The notes beneath the pieces were generated by a model, which saw only the letters and a list, made by a program, of their open reading frames with translations, was not told the DNA's origin and ran no database searches. A stretch of DNA of 64,000 bases from Lepraria neglecta (taxonomy: Eukaryota; Ascomycota; Lecanoromycetes; Lecanorales; Stereocaulaceae): positions 1,309,501 through 1,373,500 of the forward strand of contig CM065646.1 of NCBI GenBank assembly GCA_033220425.1, read 5' to 3'. Position numbers and translations under genes: made by a program. Each line of letters opens with the position of its first letter. The first letter of the stretch is position 1. Positions 24,656-37,838 of this stretch are shown here, piece by piece.

Positions 24656-25060
24656 TATTAGAATAGGATGGTTCTAATAGAACTATCGCGAAGGATAAGG
24701 AACTTCGGATAGGATAGGTTTAATCGCACGCTAAAAGGTTTAGATCGTATCGATTATAATCTAGATCGTATTAATTATAGTTAGGATCGTATTGATTAGG
24801 GATACTTAGTAGAACTTCCTATTACTATATATAGGAGCACTTGCTTACTACTTAGAGTATCGTACTTAACTTCCTATTCAATTATTTACGATATACGATA
24901 GATCTCTTAGGCTAGGCACTAAATATATATATTATCGGATTATATACTAGACTCGCTTAGTATTATATTAAAGCCTACTTTATATTCTTATTGGCTATAT
25001 CTCTATCCCTATTAAGAATTAATCTATATAGAACTATAGTACGTAACGTAGTTTATAATA
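24656..25060 (+). repeat. E4 5' LTR
   Basis: 405 bp, equal in length to the 3' copy. Confidence 0.92.
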
Positions 25061-28000
25061 CTTTAAGTACCCTTAAGGATAAGTACTATACTAAGAGACC
25101 CTAGGGTACCTACCCTAAGCTCCTTAGAAGGGAGTAGACAATAATAATACCCGACGATTAACGAAGGACTTAGTAGATATATTAAGATAGTCTAGCCCGA
25201 CTTATACTATAGAGAAAGAGATAAGCTCGAGGGATAGCTATTCTAGGTATTATTGTATCTAAAGTTCTAAGGGGACTTGATACCTATATAATAATATCCG
25301 ACCTTTACAATTACTTACTTACGTAGAAGAGCCTAAAAGTAGGTTAATCTATTCCTAAAGAAGTATATAGAAGACGACGACGAAGACGGCGAGATTAAAT
25401 TATAGATAGAGAGTATAGCTATATTTAGACTCGAAATCCGCCGTATATTCGGCCCGTTAAACGAAATTAATATAGTAATACGAACTATTTAGCACTTAAC
25501 TTAAAAGAAGTCTATATCGGAGTATTTAACTTAGTTTTAATAATATACGGCAAAGACTAACTAGGACGATAATATATTAATAACGATATATCGGAGAGGT
25601 CTTAAGGACAATATTAAAGACGAACTTATATAATTAGGAATTATTATTAATACCCTAGATAAGCTAATCGAAGAAGTAATTAAAAATAATAATAAACTAT
25701 TCGAAAGAACTATAGAGAAAAGGTATAACGGAGGAGTTAGCCGGATAGGACGCTTAAGCTTTTTTACTAAATCGAAGAGCTACCGCCTAGAATATAAAGG
25801 AGAATATAACCCTTACGGATATATATCTATAGAACTAGACTTTATAGAAAAGAAAGGAAAGTAAGCCTTTAGAGAGCCTACGAGGGGTAAGAAGTAGTAA
25901 GGGGGCAAGAAAATACTAAAGTATTATAGCTATAGTAAATCGGGCTACTTCGCTAGAGACTATAAATCGAAAAATATAGTATATTAATAGTAGCTAAATG
26001 TACTAGAGGAAGTATATACCTAGGACGATATAGACGATACGCCTAAGGAGGTTCTACTAATATAGGATAAAGTTAAAGAAGATATTAACTCCTAGTATAA
26101 TAGGATGACGTAAGAATAGTATAACGAAGAATCCGGAAGCGAGGACGAACTTATAGAGGATATTAACTTATAAACCAAAGAAGACTTAGATATTAGAGAC
26201 GGTAGTAATACTTACGAAGAATCGAAGTAGGATTAGGAAGATAAAGGAATAGATCTAGAGTAGAAAGAATCCCTTAGCACGTTAGAAGCTAAGTAGGAAG
26301 ATATACGACTACTAAGAAGATTAATACCTAGATCTACTATATCTAAGGAAAAAGAAGACTCTAAGGAATTATAATAGGATAATAAGGAACCGGACTATCG
26401 ATAAGACCGAAATCATCGAAGATATAAAGAGTTACCGTGGGAAGAATACGCTATACTTTATTATATATAGTATAGTACGCTAAGGAGTTATAGAAAAGGA
26501 CTAGTAAAGAAAGCCTATTATAGATAAGACTTCTACTATAACTATAAAAAGAATGGATATCTATAGTATCTAGCGATAAAGAGACTTTACTAGTTCTTCC
26601 TAGGAAACGATATAGATTAGTTAGAACGCGTCAAGAAAGAAATAATATACTATCCGTACGCAGAGAAATACTATCTAAAGGAATAGTACGCCTATTTATA
26701 TAATAACTATACGGAATATAAGAAAGAAAAATCCGAAGTATAATTCCTACTCCTAACAGCGAAGTAGATAGAATCTATATTCGGATTTCTATAGGGAAAA
26801 GAGTAATCCCTTATAGTAGGGGTAGCTATAAGGAGATTAATATATTAACCCCTAAACAATATTTGTATTCCGCGCAATATAATATATATATAAAAATACT
26901 AATAATCGTTAATAGATAGCGGACCGCTACGATAATAGATTCTAGAGCTACTAGAAACTTCGTTTCACGGGACTTAGTACGATTAACTAGATTACTAACT
27001 CGAAAGAAGCTACGATAGTACAATCTTTAGATGGCTAACGGGTTAATACTATTAATAGGAAAGGTAGACGAAGAGATATATTCGTTACCTATTATAATTC
27101 AGCGCTACTATAAGGAAATTACCTTTAACGTTATTAGGATAGCTACCTATTATATAATTTTAGAAATACCTTAGTTAAAGAAGTATAACCCGATAATCGA
27201 TTAGGCTTAAGGAGTACTTAAGATAGATAGATCTAGAAATATCACTAAGGTCTTACCTATATATCAATAGTATTTAATAGTAGATAAGAAGTCGGACCGA
27301 AGACCGGTCGAGGTATATATTACCTTAGCTTCGTATAAGGACGGTACTAAACGGTAGTCTAACTCTATAGTTACTAGTAAGGGTTAGCGGGATAGTAAAG
27401 TAAGAGTTAGGGGAGGAACCGATATACCTTCCGTCCCTTAAGAGTATAGTAAATAGGTATACTTATTTAAGGAAGAGACGAATATAGAAGTATTACCTAG
27501 ATACTAGCTATAGGATTATAAGATCGAACTCGAACCTAGTAAACAGCCGATATTTAGACCTATTTATATATTATTAGAGAAGGAACTTAAGGTACTTCGC
27601 GGGTATATTAACAAGAACCTTAAAAAGGGATTTATTCGGGAATCCAAATTACTAGTAGGTTATCCTATCCTCTTTATACTAAAGAAGGATAGAAGCTTAA
27701 GACTATACGTCGACTATCGAAAGTTAAACGATATAACTATTAAGAATAGATATCTATTACTAAATATAGAGGAGCTATAGGACCGGCTCGGCAAAGTAAA
27801 GATATTTACTAAATTAGATCTTAGAGGTATATATAACCTAATTTAGATAAAAAAAGGCGAGGAATAGAAAACTACCTTCCAAACAAGATATAGCTATTAT
27901 AAATATCTAGTAATACCGTTTAGACTTACTAACGTACTAGTAACCTGCCAAGCACTTATTAATAATATTATACGAGTATACTTAGATTAAATAGCGATAA

Positions 28001-30847
28001 TATACCTTGATAATATACTAATCTATTCTAAGAATAAGGAAGAATATATTAAGTATATATAGAACGTTATCGAATATCTATTATAAGCGAAACTTCTCCT
28101 TAAACTAGAAAAGTGCGAATTTTATTAATAAGCGGTAGAATTTCTAGGATTTGTAGTTAGTATAAAAGGTATTAGTATAAGCCTAGAAAAGATTAAAGCT
28201 ATTACTAAATAGCCTATACTATAGGACGTTAAAGTAGTATAAAGCTTTTTAGGTTTTGCTAACTTTAATAGGAAGTTTATTAAGGGCTACTCTAAGAAAG
28301 TACTACCGTTAACGGATATTACGAAGAAGGATATCGGGTTTATATAGGGAAAAGACTAATAAGAATTATTCGATATATTAAAGAAAGTATATACGGATCT
28401 ACTAGTACTCTATACCTTTTAGATAAACGAGCTAGCTTATATCGAAATAGATATATCGGATCTAGTAATCGGAGTATACCTATATTAAATGAAAGACTAA
28501 AAGTAGTATCTAGTTATCTACTACTTAAGGAAGATATTAGTAGTAGAATAAAACTATAATATATACGACAAGGAACTACTTACCGTAGTATATATATTAT
28601 AGAACTAGCGAGTATACGCGGAGAGCTACTCGGATCTAACTATCTTTACGGATTATAAGAATCTTCTTAACTTTATAATAACGAAAGAGTTAAATAGAAG
28701 ATAAGTTCGATAGTTAGAACTATTAGGTTAATATAAGTTCAAAATAACCTATACCCTAGGAAAAGATAATAGTCGAGTAGATACTCTTAGTAGGCGATCG
28801 GACTATATAGAAGAAAAGAATATTATAGAAAGACTAATCCTAAAGAAAGAAGCGGACGGATCGCTAGTACTATACTAGGTATTAGTAGTAACCCTTCGTA
28901 TATCGGGACCTAATACGACTAATAGGATCGTAAAGGCCTATAACGATAATATATTAGTAACAAACCTGCAAAAGGATTAATAAGATTTAGTATTACTCAA
29001 ATACTAGGATAGGACCTACTTACCTAATATATACGTTAAAGAAGTAATTAGGGATTACTACGATAACCTATTACAAGGTCACCTAGGGGTATCTAAAATA
29101 ATAGAACTCCTAGGACGAGGATACGCGGCGCCAAAGCTTCGAGCGCGCGTTGAATAATATATTAAAGAATATATCTAGTACTAGTAGAATAAGGTAATAT
29201 AATACGCTAAGTACGGATAAATATAATTTACTCTTATACTAGAATTACTATAGGATAATATTATAATAGACTTTATAGTTATACTACTATCTTTAAAGGA
29301 TCTAGCTATATAGGATACCTTCGACTTAATTATAGTTATTATAGATAAACTTACGAAGTATATAAATTATAATACCTTTTAAAGAAATATACAAAGTAGA
29401 TTAGTTAGCCTTTATACTACTCGATAAGTTAATAAGAGATTATAGTATACTAAAGTCGATAATATTCGATAGAGATAAGTTATTTACTTCTAACTACTAG
29501 AGAACGCTAATAGCAGCGATTAGAACTAAACTTTGGATATTAATAGTATATTATCTATAAACTAATAGATAAATAGAACGTGTAAACTAAATAATAGAAG
29601 TATACTTAAGATATTATATAAACTAAAAACAAGATAACTAGGTTTTACTACTTCTAATAGTATAACTAGCGTATAATAATAAGAAGTTAGATATAATAGG
29701 CCTGATACTATTCTTTGCTAACTACGGGAAGAATATAAATATATTTCTATAACCTAGAGAAGGATCTAATATAGAAAAAGCTTTAGTTATAGTAGAAGAG
29801 CTAAAGAATTTATATAAGGATATATAAAGGTCTATTAAGAGCTCTAATAGTAGGTTAAAGGAATAGGTTAATAAGAAAAGAAAGAATGTTCCTTAGCTAA
29901 AAGAGGGGGATAAAGTATACCTCCTAATAAAGAATATAAGGATAACGAGACTAAGTAAGAAACTAGATTATATTAAGGTTAGACTATTCTTAATTAAACG
30001 GATAAAAGGACTAGTTAACTATAAACTCTAACTTCTACCTGACGTAAAAGTATATCTAGTATTCTATATATACTCCTAGAGCTAGTAGACTCTAATATAC
30101 CTCTCTAAGAAATATTTTACTATAATATTAAGGAAGAAATAGAGTATAAGGTTAAGAGGATTCTAGATAGAAGGAATTAGTTCTATCTAGTTAAATAGAA
30201 AGGGTATAATAAGACGGAAAATACCTGGGAACCTCTTAGGAACCTTGCGGGGAACTATAGGGAATATCTATAAGAGTTCTATTAGAAATAAGGGAAGACT
30301 AATTAAAGCTCTCGGGGACTTCTATCCTGTCAGGGAAATCGAATTACTCGGACGAGATATTAAATATTAAATCGCTGGGAGTAACAAGGGCCTAGTCTCT
30401 TTCTAGCTCCCGGATATTTTGGATCTCTCGGTTAACTAACTTCTTCTTCTCTTCTTCTATATATTTATACTGCGTCTAAAGACGAGCCAGCTTAGACTAC
30501 TTATATACTATTTCCTTTACTAGTTAATTAACCCTTTCGTAAGTAGATTTTAACTATAGCCAAGTCGCCTTTCGCTTAGATTTAATACGGCGTATTTTAA
30601 GGGGCGATACTACAAGGTCGTACTTCCTACTACCGGCGACATAGCTTGAATACCGGTCGGAATCAGTATCTATTAGATATTGCTTCCTAGTAGCGATACA
30701 CCGGGAACAAGGACGCATCATGACTTCGACTAATTCACTAGCCAGCTCTTTTGCGCGGATAGCTAGATTGGAGGATTACTTAGTACAATAAGGTGGCATG
30801 AAGGATAGATGGTTTCTCGGGACGAGAAATCTAGAGGGGGGAGCTAG

Positions 30848-31252
30848 TATTAGAATAGGATAGTTCTAATAGGACTATCGCGAAGGATAAGGAACTTCGG
30901 ATAGGACAGGTTTAATCGCACGCTAAAAGGTTTAGATCGCATCGATTATAATCCAGATCGCATTGATTATAGTTGGGATCGCATCGATTAGGGATGCCTG
31001 GCAGGACTTCCTATTACTATATATAGGAGTACTTACTCACTACTTGGAGTATCGTACTTAACTTTCTATTCAATTGTTTACGATATACGATAGATCTCTT
31101 AGGCTAGGCACTAAATATATATATTATCGGATTATATACTAGACCCGCTTAGCATCATATTGAAGCCTGCTTTATACTCTTGTTAGCCGCACCTCCATCT
31201 CTATTAAGAATCAATCTATATAGAACTATAGCACGCAACGTGGTTCGTAACA
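30848..31252 (+). repeat. E4 3' LTR
   Basis: 405 bp, follows the purine tract and ends GTAACA before TTTGA. It is visibly less RIP-altered than the 5' copy. Confidence 0.92.
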
Positions 31253-34200
31253 TTTGATAACTAGAATGATAACTAGAAATTCTAAGTATAGATCTTATCT
31301 TATCCGCCACTGGGATATCCCGAAAATATCCCGTACTATTAGATAATCCTACCAATATCCTATACCGTAGGATATCCTATTGAGATCCTATACCTTCTAC
31401 TAATAGTATAGGATTTTAGACCTTAATACTATACTATACCCCGAGATAGGTAAGAGAGCCAATATCCTATACCATCCTATATCTTTCCGGGCTATAGTTC
31501 CAATCGCCGCTATTAGCGTTCTCTAGTAGTTAGATATAAATAACTTATCTCTATCGGATATTATCGATTTAGATATACTATAATCTCTTATTAGCTTGTC
31601 GAGTAATACGAAATCTAGTTAATCTACCTTATAGGTTTCCTTGAATAGTATTATAATTATATACTTAGTAAGTCTATCTATAATAACTATAATTAAATCG
31701 AAGGTATTCTATATAGCCGGGTCCTTTAAAGGTAGTAGTTTAACTATAAAGTCTATCGTGATATTATCCTATAGTAACTCTAGTATAGAAGTAAACTATA
31801 TTTATCCGTACTTGGTGTATCGTATAGCTTTATTTTACTAGTACTCGATATATTCTTTAATATATTATTTAATACGCGCTCGAAGTCTCGGCGCCGCGTA
31901 TCCTCGTCCTAGAAGTTCTATTATCTTAGATACTCTAGGGTAACCTTATAAAGGGTCGTCGTAGTAATTCCTAATTACTTCTTTAACGTATATATCGGGC
32001 AAGTAGATCTTATTCTAGTATTTAAGTAATACTAAATCCTCTTGATTCTTCCTTAGTTCTGTTACGAATATATCGCTATCGTAGGCCTTTATAATCCTAT
32101 TAGTTATATTAGGTCCTTCTATACGAAGGGTCGTAGCTAATATCTAGTATAGTACTAGCGATTCGTCCGCGTCTCTCTTTAGGATTAGTCTTTCCGTAAT
32201 ATTCCTTTCTACTATATAGTCTAATCGCTAGCTAAGGGTATCTACTCGACTATTATCCTTTCCTAGGGTGTAAATTATCTTAAATTTATATTAACCTAAT
32301 AGTTCTAACTATCGAACCTATCTTCTATTTAACTCCTTTATTATTATAAAGTTAAGAAGATTCTTATAATCCGTAAAGATAGTTAGATCTAAGTAGCTCT
32401 CTATATATACTTACTAGTTTTATAATATATAAACTATAGTAAGTAGTTCCTTATCGTATATATTATAGTTCTATTCTACTACTAATATATTCCTTGAATA
32501 GTATATAACTAGATACTACTTTTAGTCCTTTATTTAATATAGATATACTCTAATTACAAGATCCGAGGTATCTATTTTAATACGGGCCGGTTTATTAGCC
32601 TAAAAGGTATAGAGTACTAGTAGATCCGTATATACTTTCTTTAATATATTAAATGATTTCTATTAGTCTTTTCCCTATATAAATCTAATATCCTTCTTTA
32701 TAATATCCGTTAAAGGTAGTACTTTCTTTAAGTAGCCCTCGATAAACTTCTTATTAAAGTTAGCAAATCCTAAGAATCTCTATACTACTTTGACGTCCTA
32801 TAGTATAGGCTATTCTACTATAGCTTTAATCTTGTCTAGGTTTATACTAATATCTTCTATACTAACTACGAATCCTAGAAATTCTACTAACTATTAATAA
32901 AACTCGTACTTTTCTAGTTTAAGGAGAAGTTTCGCTTATAATAGATATCTAAGGACGTCCTATATATATATATAATATATTCTTCCTTGTTCTTAGAATA
33001 AATTAGTATATTATCGAGGTACGCTATCGCTATTCGATCTAAATATACTTATATAATATTATTAATAAGTACTTAGTAGGTTACTAGTGCGTTAGTAAGT
33101 CTAAACGGTATTACTAGATACTTATAGTAGCTATATCTTGTTTAGAAGGTAGTTTTCTATTCCTCGCCTTCTTTTATCTAAATTAGGTTATATATACCTC
33201 TAAGATCCAGTTTAGTAAATATCTTTGCTTTGCCGAGCCGATTCTATAGCTCCCCTATATTTAGTAATAGATATCTATTCTTGATAGTAATATCGTTTAA
33301 CTTTCTATAGTCGACGTATAGTCTTAAGCTTCCGTCCTTCTTTAGTACAAAGAGGATTAGATAATCTACTAGTAATTTGGATTCCCGAATAAATCCCTTT
33401 TTAAGGTTCTCGTCGATATACCCGCGAAGTACCTTAAGTTCCTTTTCTAATAATATATAAATAGGTCTAAATATCGGCTATCTACTAGATTCGAGTTCGA
33501 TCTTATAATCCTATAGCTGGTACCTAGATAATACTTCTATATTCGTCTCTTCCTCGAATAAGTATATCTATCTACTATATTCCCGAGGGATAGAGGGTAT
33601 ATTAGTTCCTCCCTTAACTCTTACTTCCTTATCCTACTAATCTTTACTAGTAACTATAGAGTTAGACTACCTTTTAGTACCGTCCTTATACGAAGCTAAG
33701 GTAATATATACCTCGACTAGTCTTCGGTTCGACTTCTTATCTACTATTAAACGCTACTAATATATAGGTATAATCCTGGTAATATTGCCGGATTAATCTA
33801 TCTTAAGTACTCCTCGAGCCTAATCGATTATTAGATTATACTTCTTTAACTAAGGTATTTCTAAAATTATATAATAGGTAGCTATTCTAATAACGTTAAA
33901 GGTAATATCCTTATAGTAGCGCTAAATTATAATAGATAATAAAAGTATCTCTTCGTCTACCTTTCCTATTAATAGTATTAACCTATTAGCTATCTAAAGA
34001 TTATACTATTATAACTTCCTTCGAGCTAGTATTCTAGTTATTCGTACTAAGTCTCGCGAGATAAAGTTTCTAGTAGCTCTAGAATCTATTATCGCAACGG
34101 TCCGCTATCGGTCAACGATTACCGGTATCTTTATATATATATCGTATTACGCGGATTATAGATATTATTTAGGGGTTAATATATTGATCTCCTTATAGCT

Positions 34201-35947
34201 ACTCTACTATAAGGGATTACTCTTTTCCCGCTTGTAGGAGTAGGAATCCAGCTTCCGACTTCGACTATATATATTTCTCGTAGTTATCGTATAAGTAAGT
34301 ATACTATTCTAACTAGTTACAATTCTTGGAATATAGGTTATAGCTTAAGTTTTTTCCAAGTTTCTCTAACTATTTCTTATTATATCCTAGGAAGAACTAG
34401 TATATTCTTTTTATTACGAGGTACTATAGATATTTATCTTCCTAGTAATAGTTATAAAAGTAATATTCACAGGGTAGTACCCTTATTAGTCCCCTAGCTA
34501 TATTCCTTAGCGTACTATACTATATATAGTAAAGCGATATATATTCTTCCTATAGTATACTCTTATAACCTTAGTAATTTCGATCTATCCGATAGTCCTT
34601 TAAGGCTTCTTCTTATTTTAGTTCCTTAGAGTCTTCTTTTTTCCCTTCCTTAGATATAGTAGTTTTAGGTACTACTTTCCTTAGTAGTTATACTTCTTCC
34701 TACTTAGCTTCTAATATACTAAGGGCTTCTTTCTACTCTAGATCTATTTTGCTTTCTTCCTAATCCTACTTAGAGTTTCTTTCTTAAGCCTCGCTATCGT
34801 CTTTAGTATTTAGATTATCTTTATATTATTCCCTAATATATATATTAAATTTCCTTATAAAATCGTTATCGCCGTTTTCGGATTCTTTATCGAGTTCTTC
34901 TTATATTATTCTATTATACTAGGAACTAATATCTTCTTCGACTTTATCCTATACTAGTAGAATCTCCTTAGGCGTATTATCTATATCGTCCTAGGTATAT
35001 ACTTTCTCTAGTACGTTTAGCTACTATTGATATACTATATTTTTTAACTTATAGTCTCTAGCGAAGTAGCCCGGTTTACTATAGCTATAATACTTTAGTA
35101 TTTTCTTGCCCCCTTACTACTTCTTACCCCTTATAGATCCTCTAAAGGCTTACTTTCCTTTCTTCTCCGTGAAGTCTAGTTCTATTAGTATATATCTATA
35201 AGGGTCGCGTTCCTTGTGCCCTAGGTAATAGCTCTTCGATTTAGTAAAAAAGCTCGAGTATCCTATTCTACTAACTCCTCTATTATACCTTTTCTCTATA
35301 GTCCTTTTAAATAACTTATTATTAATTTTAATTACTTCTTTAATTAACTTATCTAGGGTATTAATAATAATCCCTAACCTTATAAGCTCGTCTTTAATAT
35401 TATCCTTAAGACCTCTTCGATATATAGTTATTAATACGTTATCGTCCTAGTTAGTTTTTACTATATACTACTAAAATTAAGTCGAGTATTCTAATATAGA
35501 TTTCTTCTAGGTTATATACTAGATAGTTTGTATTACTATATTAACTTTATTCGACGGACCGAATATATAATAGATTTCGAGTCTAAATATAGTTATACTT
35601 TCTATCTATTATTTAATTTCGCCGTCCTCGTCGTTATCCTCTATATATTTCTTTAGGAATAGATTAACCTACTTCTAGGCTCTTCTATATAAGTAAGTAA
35701 TAGCGAAGGTTAGATATTATTATATAGGTATAAGGTCTCCTTGAAACTTTAAGTAAAGTAATACCTAGGATAGCTATCCCTCGAGCTTATCTCTCTCTCT
35801 ATAGTATAAGTTAGGCTAGGCTATCTTAATATATCTACTAAATCCTTCGTTAATAGTTGGGCGTTATTATCTACTCCCTCCTAAAGAGCTTAGGGTAGAT
35901 ACCCTAGGGTCTCTTAGTATAGTACTTATCCTTAAGAGTACTCAAAG

Positions 35948-36409
35948 TATTACGAACCGTATTATATACCGACGGTCGTATTATAGATTGGTTCTTAATA
36001 GAGATAGAGGTATAACTAATAAGAGATGAAGTAGGCTTTACTATAATACTAAGCGGGTCTAGTATATAATTAGATAATATATATTTAGTATCTAGTATAG
36101 AAGATCTATTATATATAGTAGATACTAGATGAAAATAGAAGTTAAGCACGGTACTTCAAGTAGTAAGTAGTACTCTGCCTATATAGATATACGAAAGTCC
36201 GCTAAGCCTCCCTTGAGCGCTCTAATCGTACTACGCTTATTACGCTTATCATTCTTGAGCGTATTGAGCGTACTACGCTTATAGTACTTATCGCTTAGTA
36301 TACCAAGCCTTAGGATCTTGTCCGAGTCGGATACTAATTCGTCGACTCGAACCATAACGGGCGCTACGCTCCTTGAGCGTATCCCTAATTATATTTTCTA
36401 ATTGCAATA
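35948..36409 (-). repeat. E5 LTR, right
   Basis: 462 bp, partner of 13699-14160; TAAGG target copy follows. Confidence 0.9.
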
Positions 36410-37420
36410 TAAGGTAGTAAACGTCGTAAGATCTTCGCTATCTAGATATATACGGAGCTTGTTAAATACGGTAATAATATCTAGCTTTATAAGGTATTTA
36501 TATCCGATAACGTAAGTAAACGTTTCCTCGATAAGTAGTATAGGATAGCGGTTCCGAATCGTAAGGGTATTAAGTTTCCGATAGTCGACGTAGAAACGAA
36601 GACTTCTATTATACTTTTAGATAAATAGGACTAGCGATATATAGGGCGCCGTACTAGGTAAGATGAAGCCCTTCTTAAGGTTATTATCTAAATACTCCTT
36701 TATCTTTTAGAGCTTGAATCTAGATATCAAATATAAGCGACTTTAAAGGGGCTTCTTTCTAGATTCAAGCTCGATCTTATAATTATATAACCGGTATAGT
36801 AGGAGTTCCTTTACCTTGCTCCGGTTAAAGATAATAATTAGGTTATAGTATTCCTAGGGAAGCTTCTACTTGACTATTTCCTCTGCTTTTTCCGATACCT
36901 TATTAATCTAATCTAGCCTAGATCTATTCTAGATTACTTTCTCTATCTTAGCTATCGTTATAGAGAAATATTAGACGTTATACTTCTTTTAATTCCTCGC
37001 CTATATATAGAAAGTAGGTACGCTAATTTCGGTAATATCTAGTACCTCGGGTTTCTTAGGTAGCGGAGGCGGAGGATTCGTAGGAATATTTATCGTCTAA
37101 TCTACCTTCTTAGTAGAAGGCTTAATAAGAGCTTAAGGGGCCCTAATATAGTTATAGCGGCTAGGTAGGAAGATAATACGGTCATCTACTATATCTAGTA
37201 GGACCTTATACTTGTTCATCTATAGCTTACTAAGGATAATATATTAGTTACCTAGGCTAGTAATAAGTATAGATACGGTCGACTCGAGATAATCGTAGAC
37301 TTTTATAGAAGGGTAAATAGTATAGATAACGGGTTTCTTTCGTATCTTGCCGTTATATCTATAGAGGTAATATAGTTTAGCGAGAGGTATAGAGACGATA
37401 TCGAGATATTTAGAAAGTAG

Positions 37421-37838
37421 TGTTACGACCCTCACGTCCAGTCGTTAACCTAACGGTGCGATAACCGAACGTATAGGGGTGTAGATGTCTTATGCTTCTG
37501 TAGGAGAGGAGTCACTCAGGTAGAATGGCAGTCTTTGTGGTTGAAGGTAGTCAATACGTTCTATGTTAATAACTAGTAAAGTATAGTGCAAGGAGTACCA
37601 GGAAGATTGATCAAGTTGAACACACTGTTCCAAACAACGGGCAAAGCCCCGTATATATAGACATAGGAAATCCTGCCAAGCAATCTATAAGCGTTATGAG
37701 CGCACGGCGCTCATTACGCTCATCATTCTTGAGCGACATGAGCGCACGGCGCTCGTTGCGCTCATCGCTTCAGCTGCTAGTCCTATCTATAGTATCTTAT
37801 CCTATAGGACAGTCCTGTTAGAACCGAGGGTTCTAACA
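37421..37838 (-). repeat. E6 LTR, left
   Basis: 418 bp, TGTTACGACC...GGTTCTAACA. It contains two GAGCGCACGGCGCTC-type palindromes near 37712 and 37742. Confidence 0.93.

Larger units (their letters stand above)
24656..31252 (+). mobile_element. Ty3/Gypsy element E4 (GyC family), inserted in the hAT-like MITE
   Basis: LTRs of 405 bp at 24656-25060 and 30848-31252; duplication TTTGA at 24651-24655 and 31253-31257. Plus-strand order: gag about 25.1-26.0 kb with a CCHC region near 25.95 kb, protease near 26.93 kb, RT 27.65-28.05 kb, RNase H about 28.4-28.75 kb, integrase 29.2-29.6 kb, and a purine tract at 30833-30847. LTRs share the U3/R part of GyB LTRs but not their distal half. Complete in outline (6.6 kb), broken dozens of times. 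Confidence 0.92.
24308..31496. mobile_element. hAT-like MITE interrupted by E4
   Basis: Outer ends TATAGCCCGGAAAGATATAG (24308) and its complement (31477-31496) form terminal inverted repeats. Arms of 150-300 bp are largely complementary, so the element is a near-palindrome rich in GGATATCC-type motifs. An 8-bp duplication, GTTCTAAT (24300-24307) and GTTCCAAT (31497-31504), points to the hAT superfamily. Without E4 it is about 590 bp and has no transposase, so it is non-autonomous. It sits in the integrase part of E5. Confidence 0.85.
13699..36409 (-). mobile_element. Ty3/Gypsy element E5 (GyB family), inserted in G
   Basis: LTRs of 462 bp at 13699-14160 and 35948-36409; target duplication TAAGG at 13694-13698 and 36410-36414. 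Own internal sequence: 14161-14367, 23239-24307 and 31497-35947. Minus-strand order: gag about 35.0-35.9 kb with a CCHC region near 35.07 kb, aspartic protease near 34.08 kb, RT 32.9-33.4 kb, RNase H near 32.4 kb, integrase on either side of the hAT-like insertion (31.5-31.9 kb and near 24.2 kb). Interrupted by E3 and by the hAT-like element carrying E4. Structure whole, coding broken dozens of times by RIP-like change. Confidence 0.88.

Noticed and set aside
22774-35947. Tandem Gypsy elements sharing a middle LTR
   Set aside because: The ACTAC duplication around 14368-23233 and the interrupted sequence at 14367/23239 show one element inserted in another, not a tandem array.
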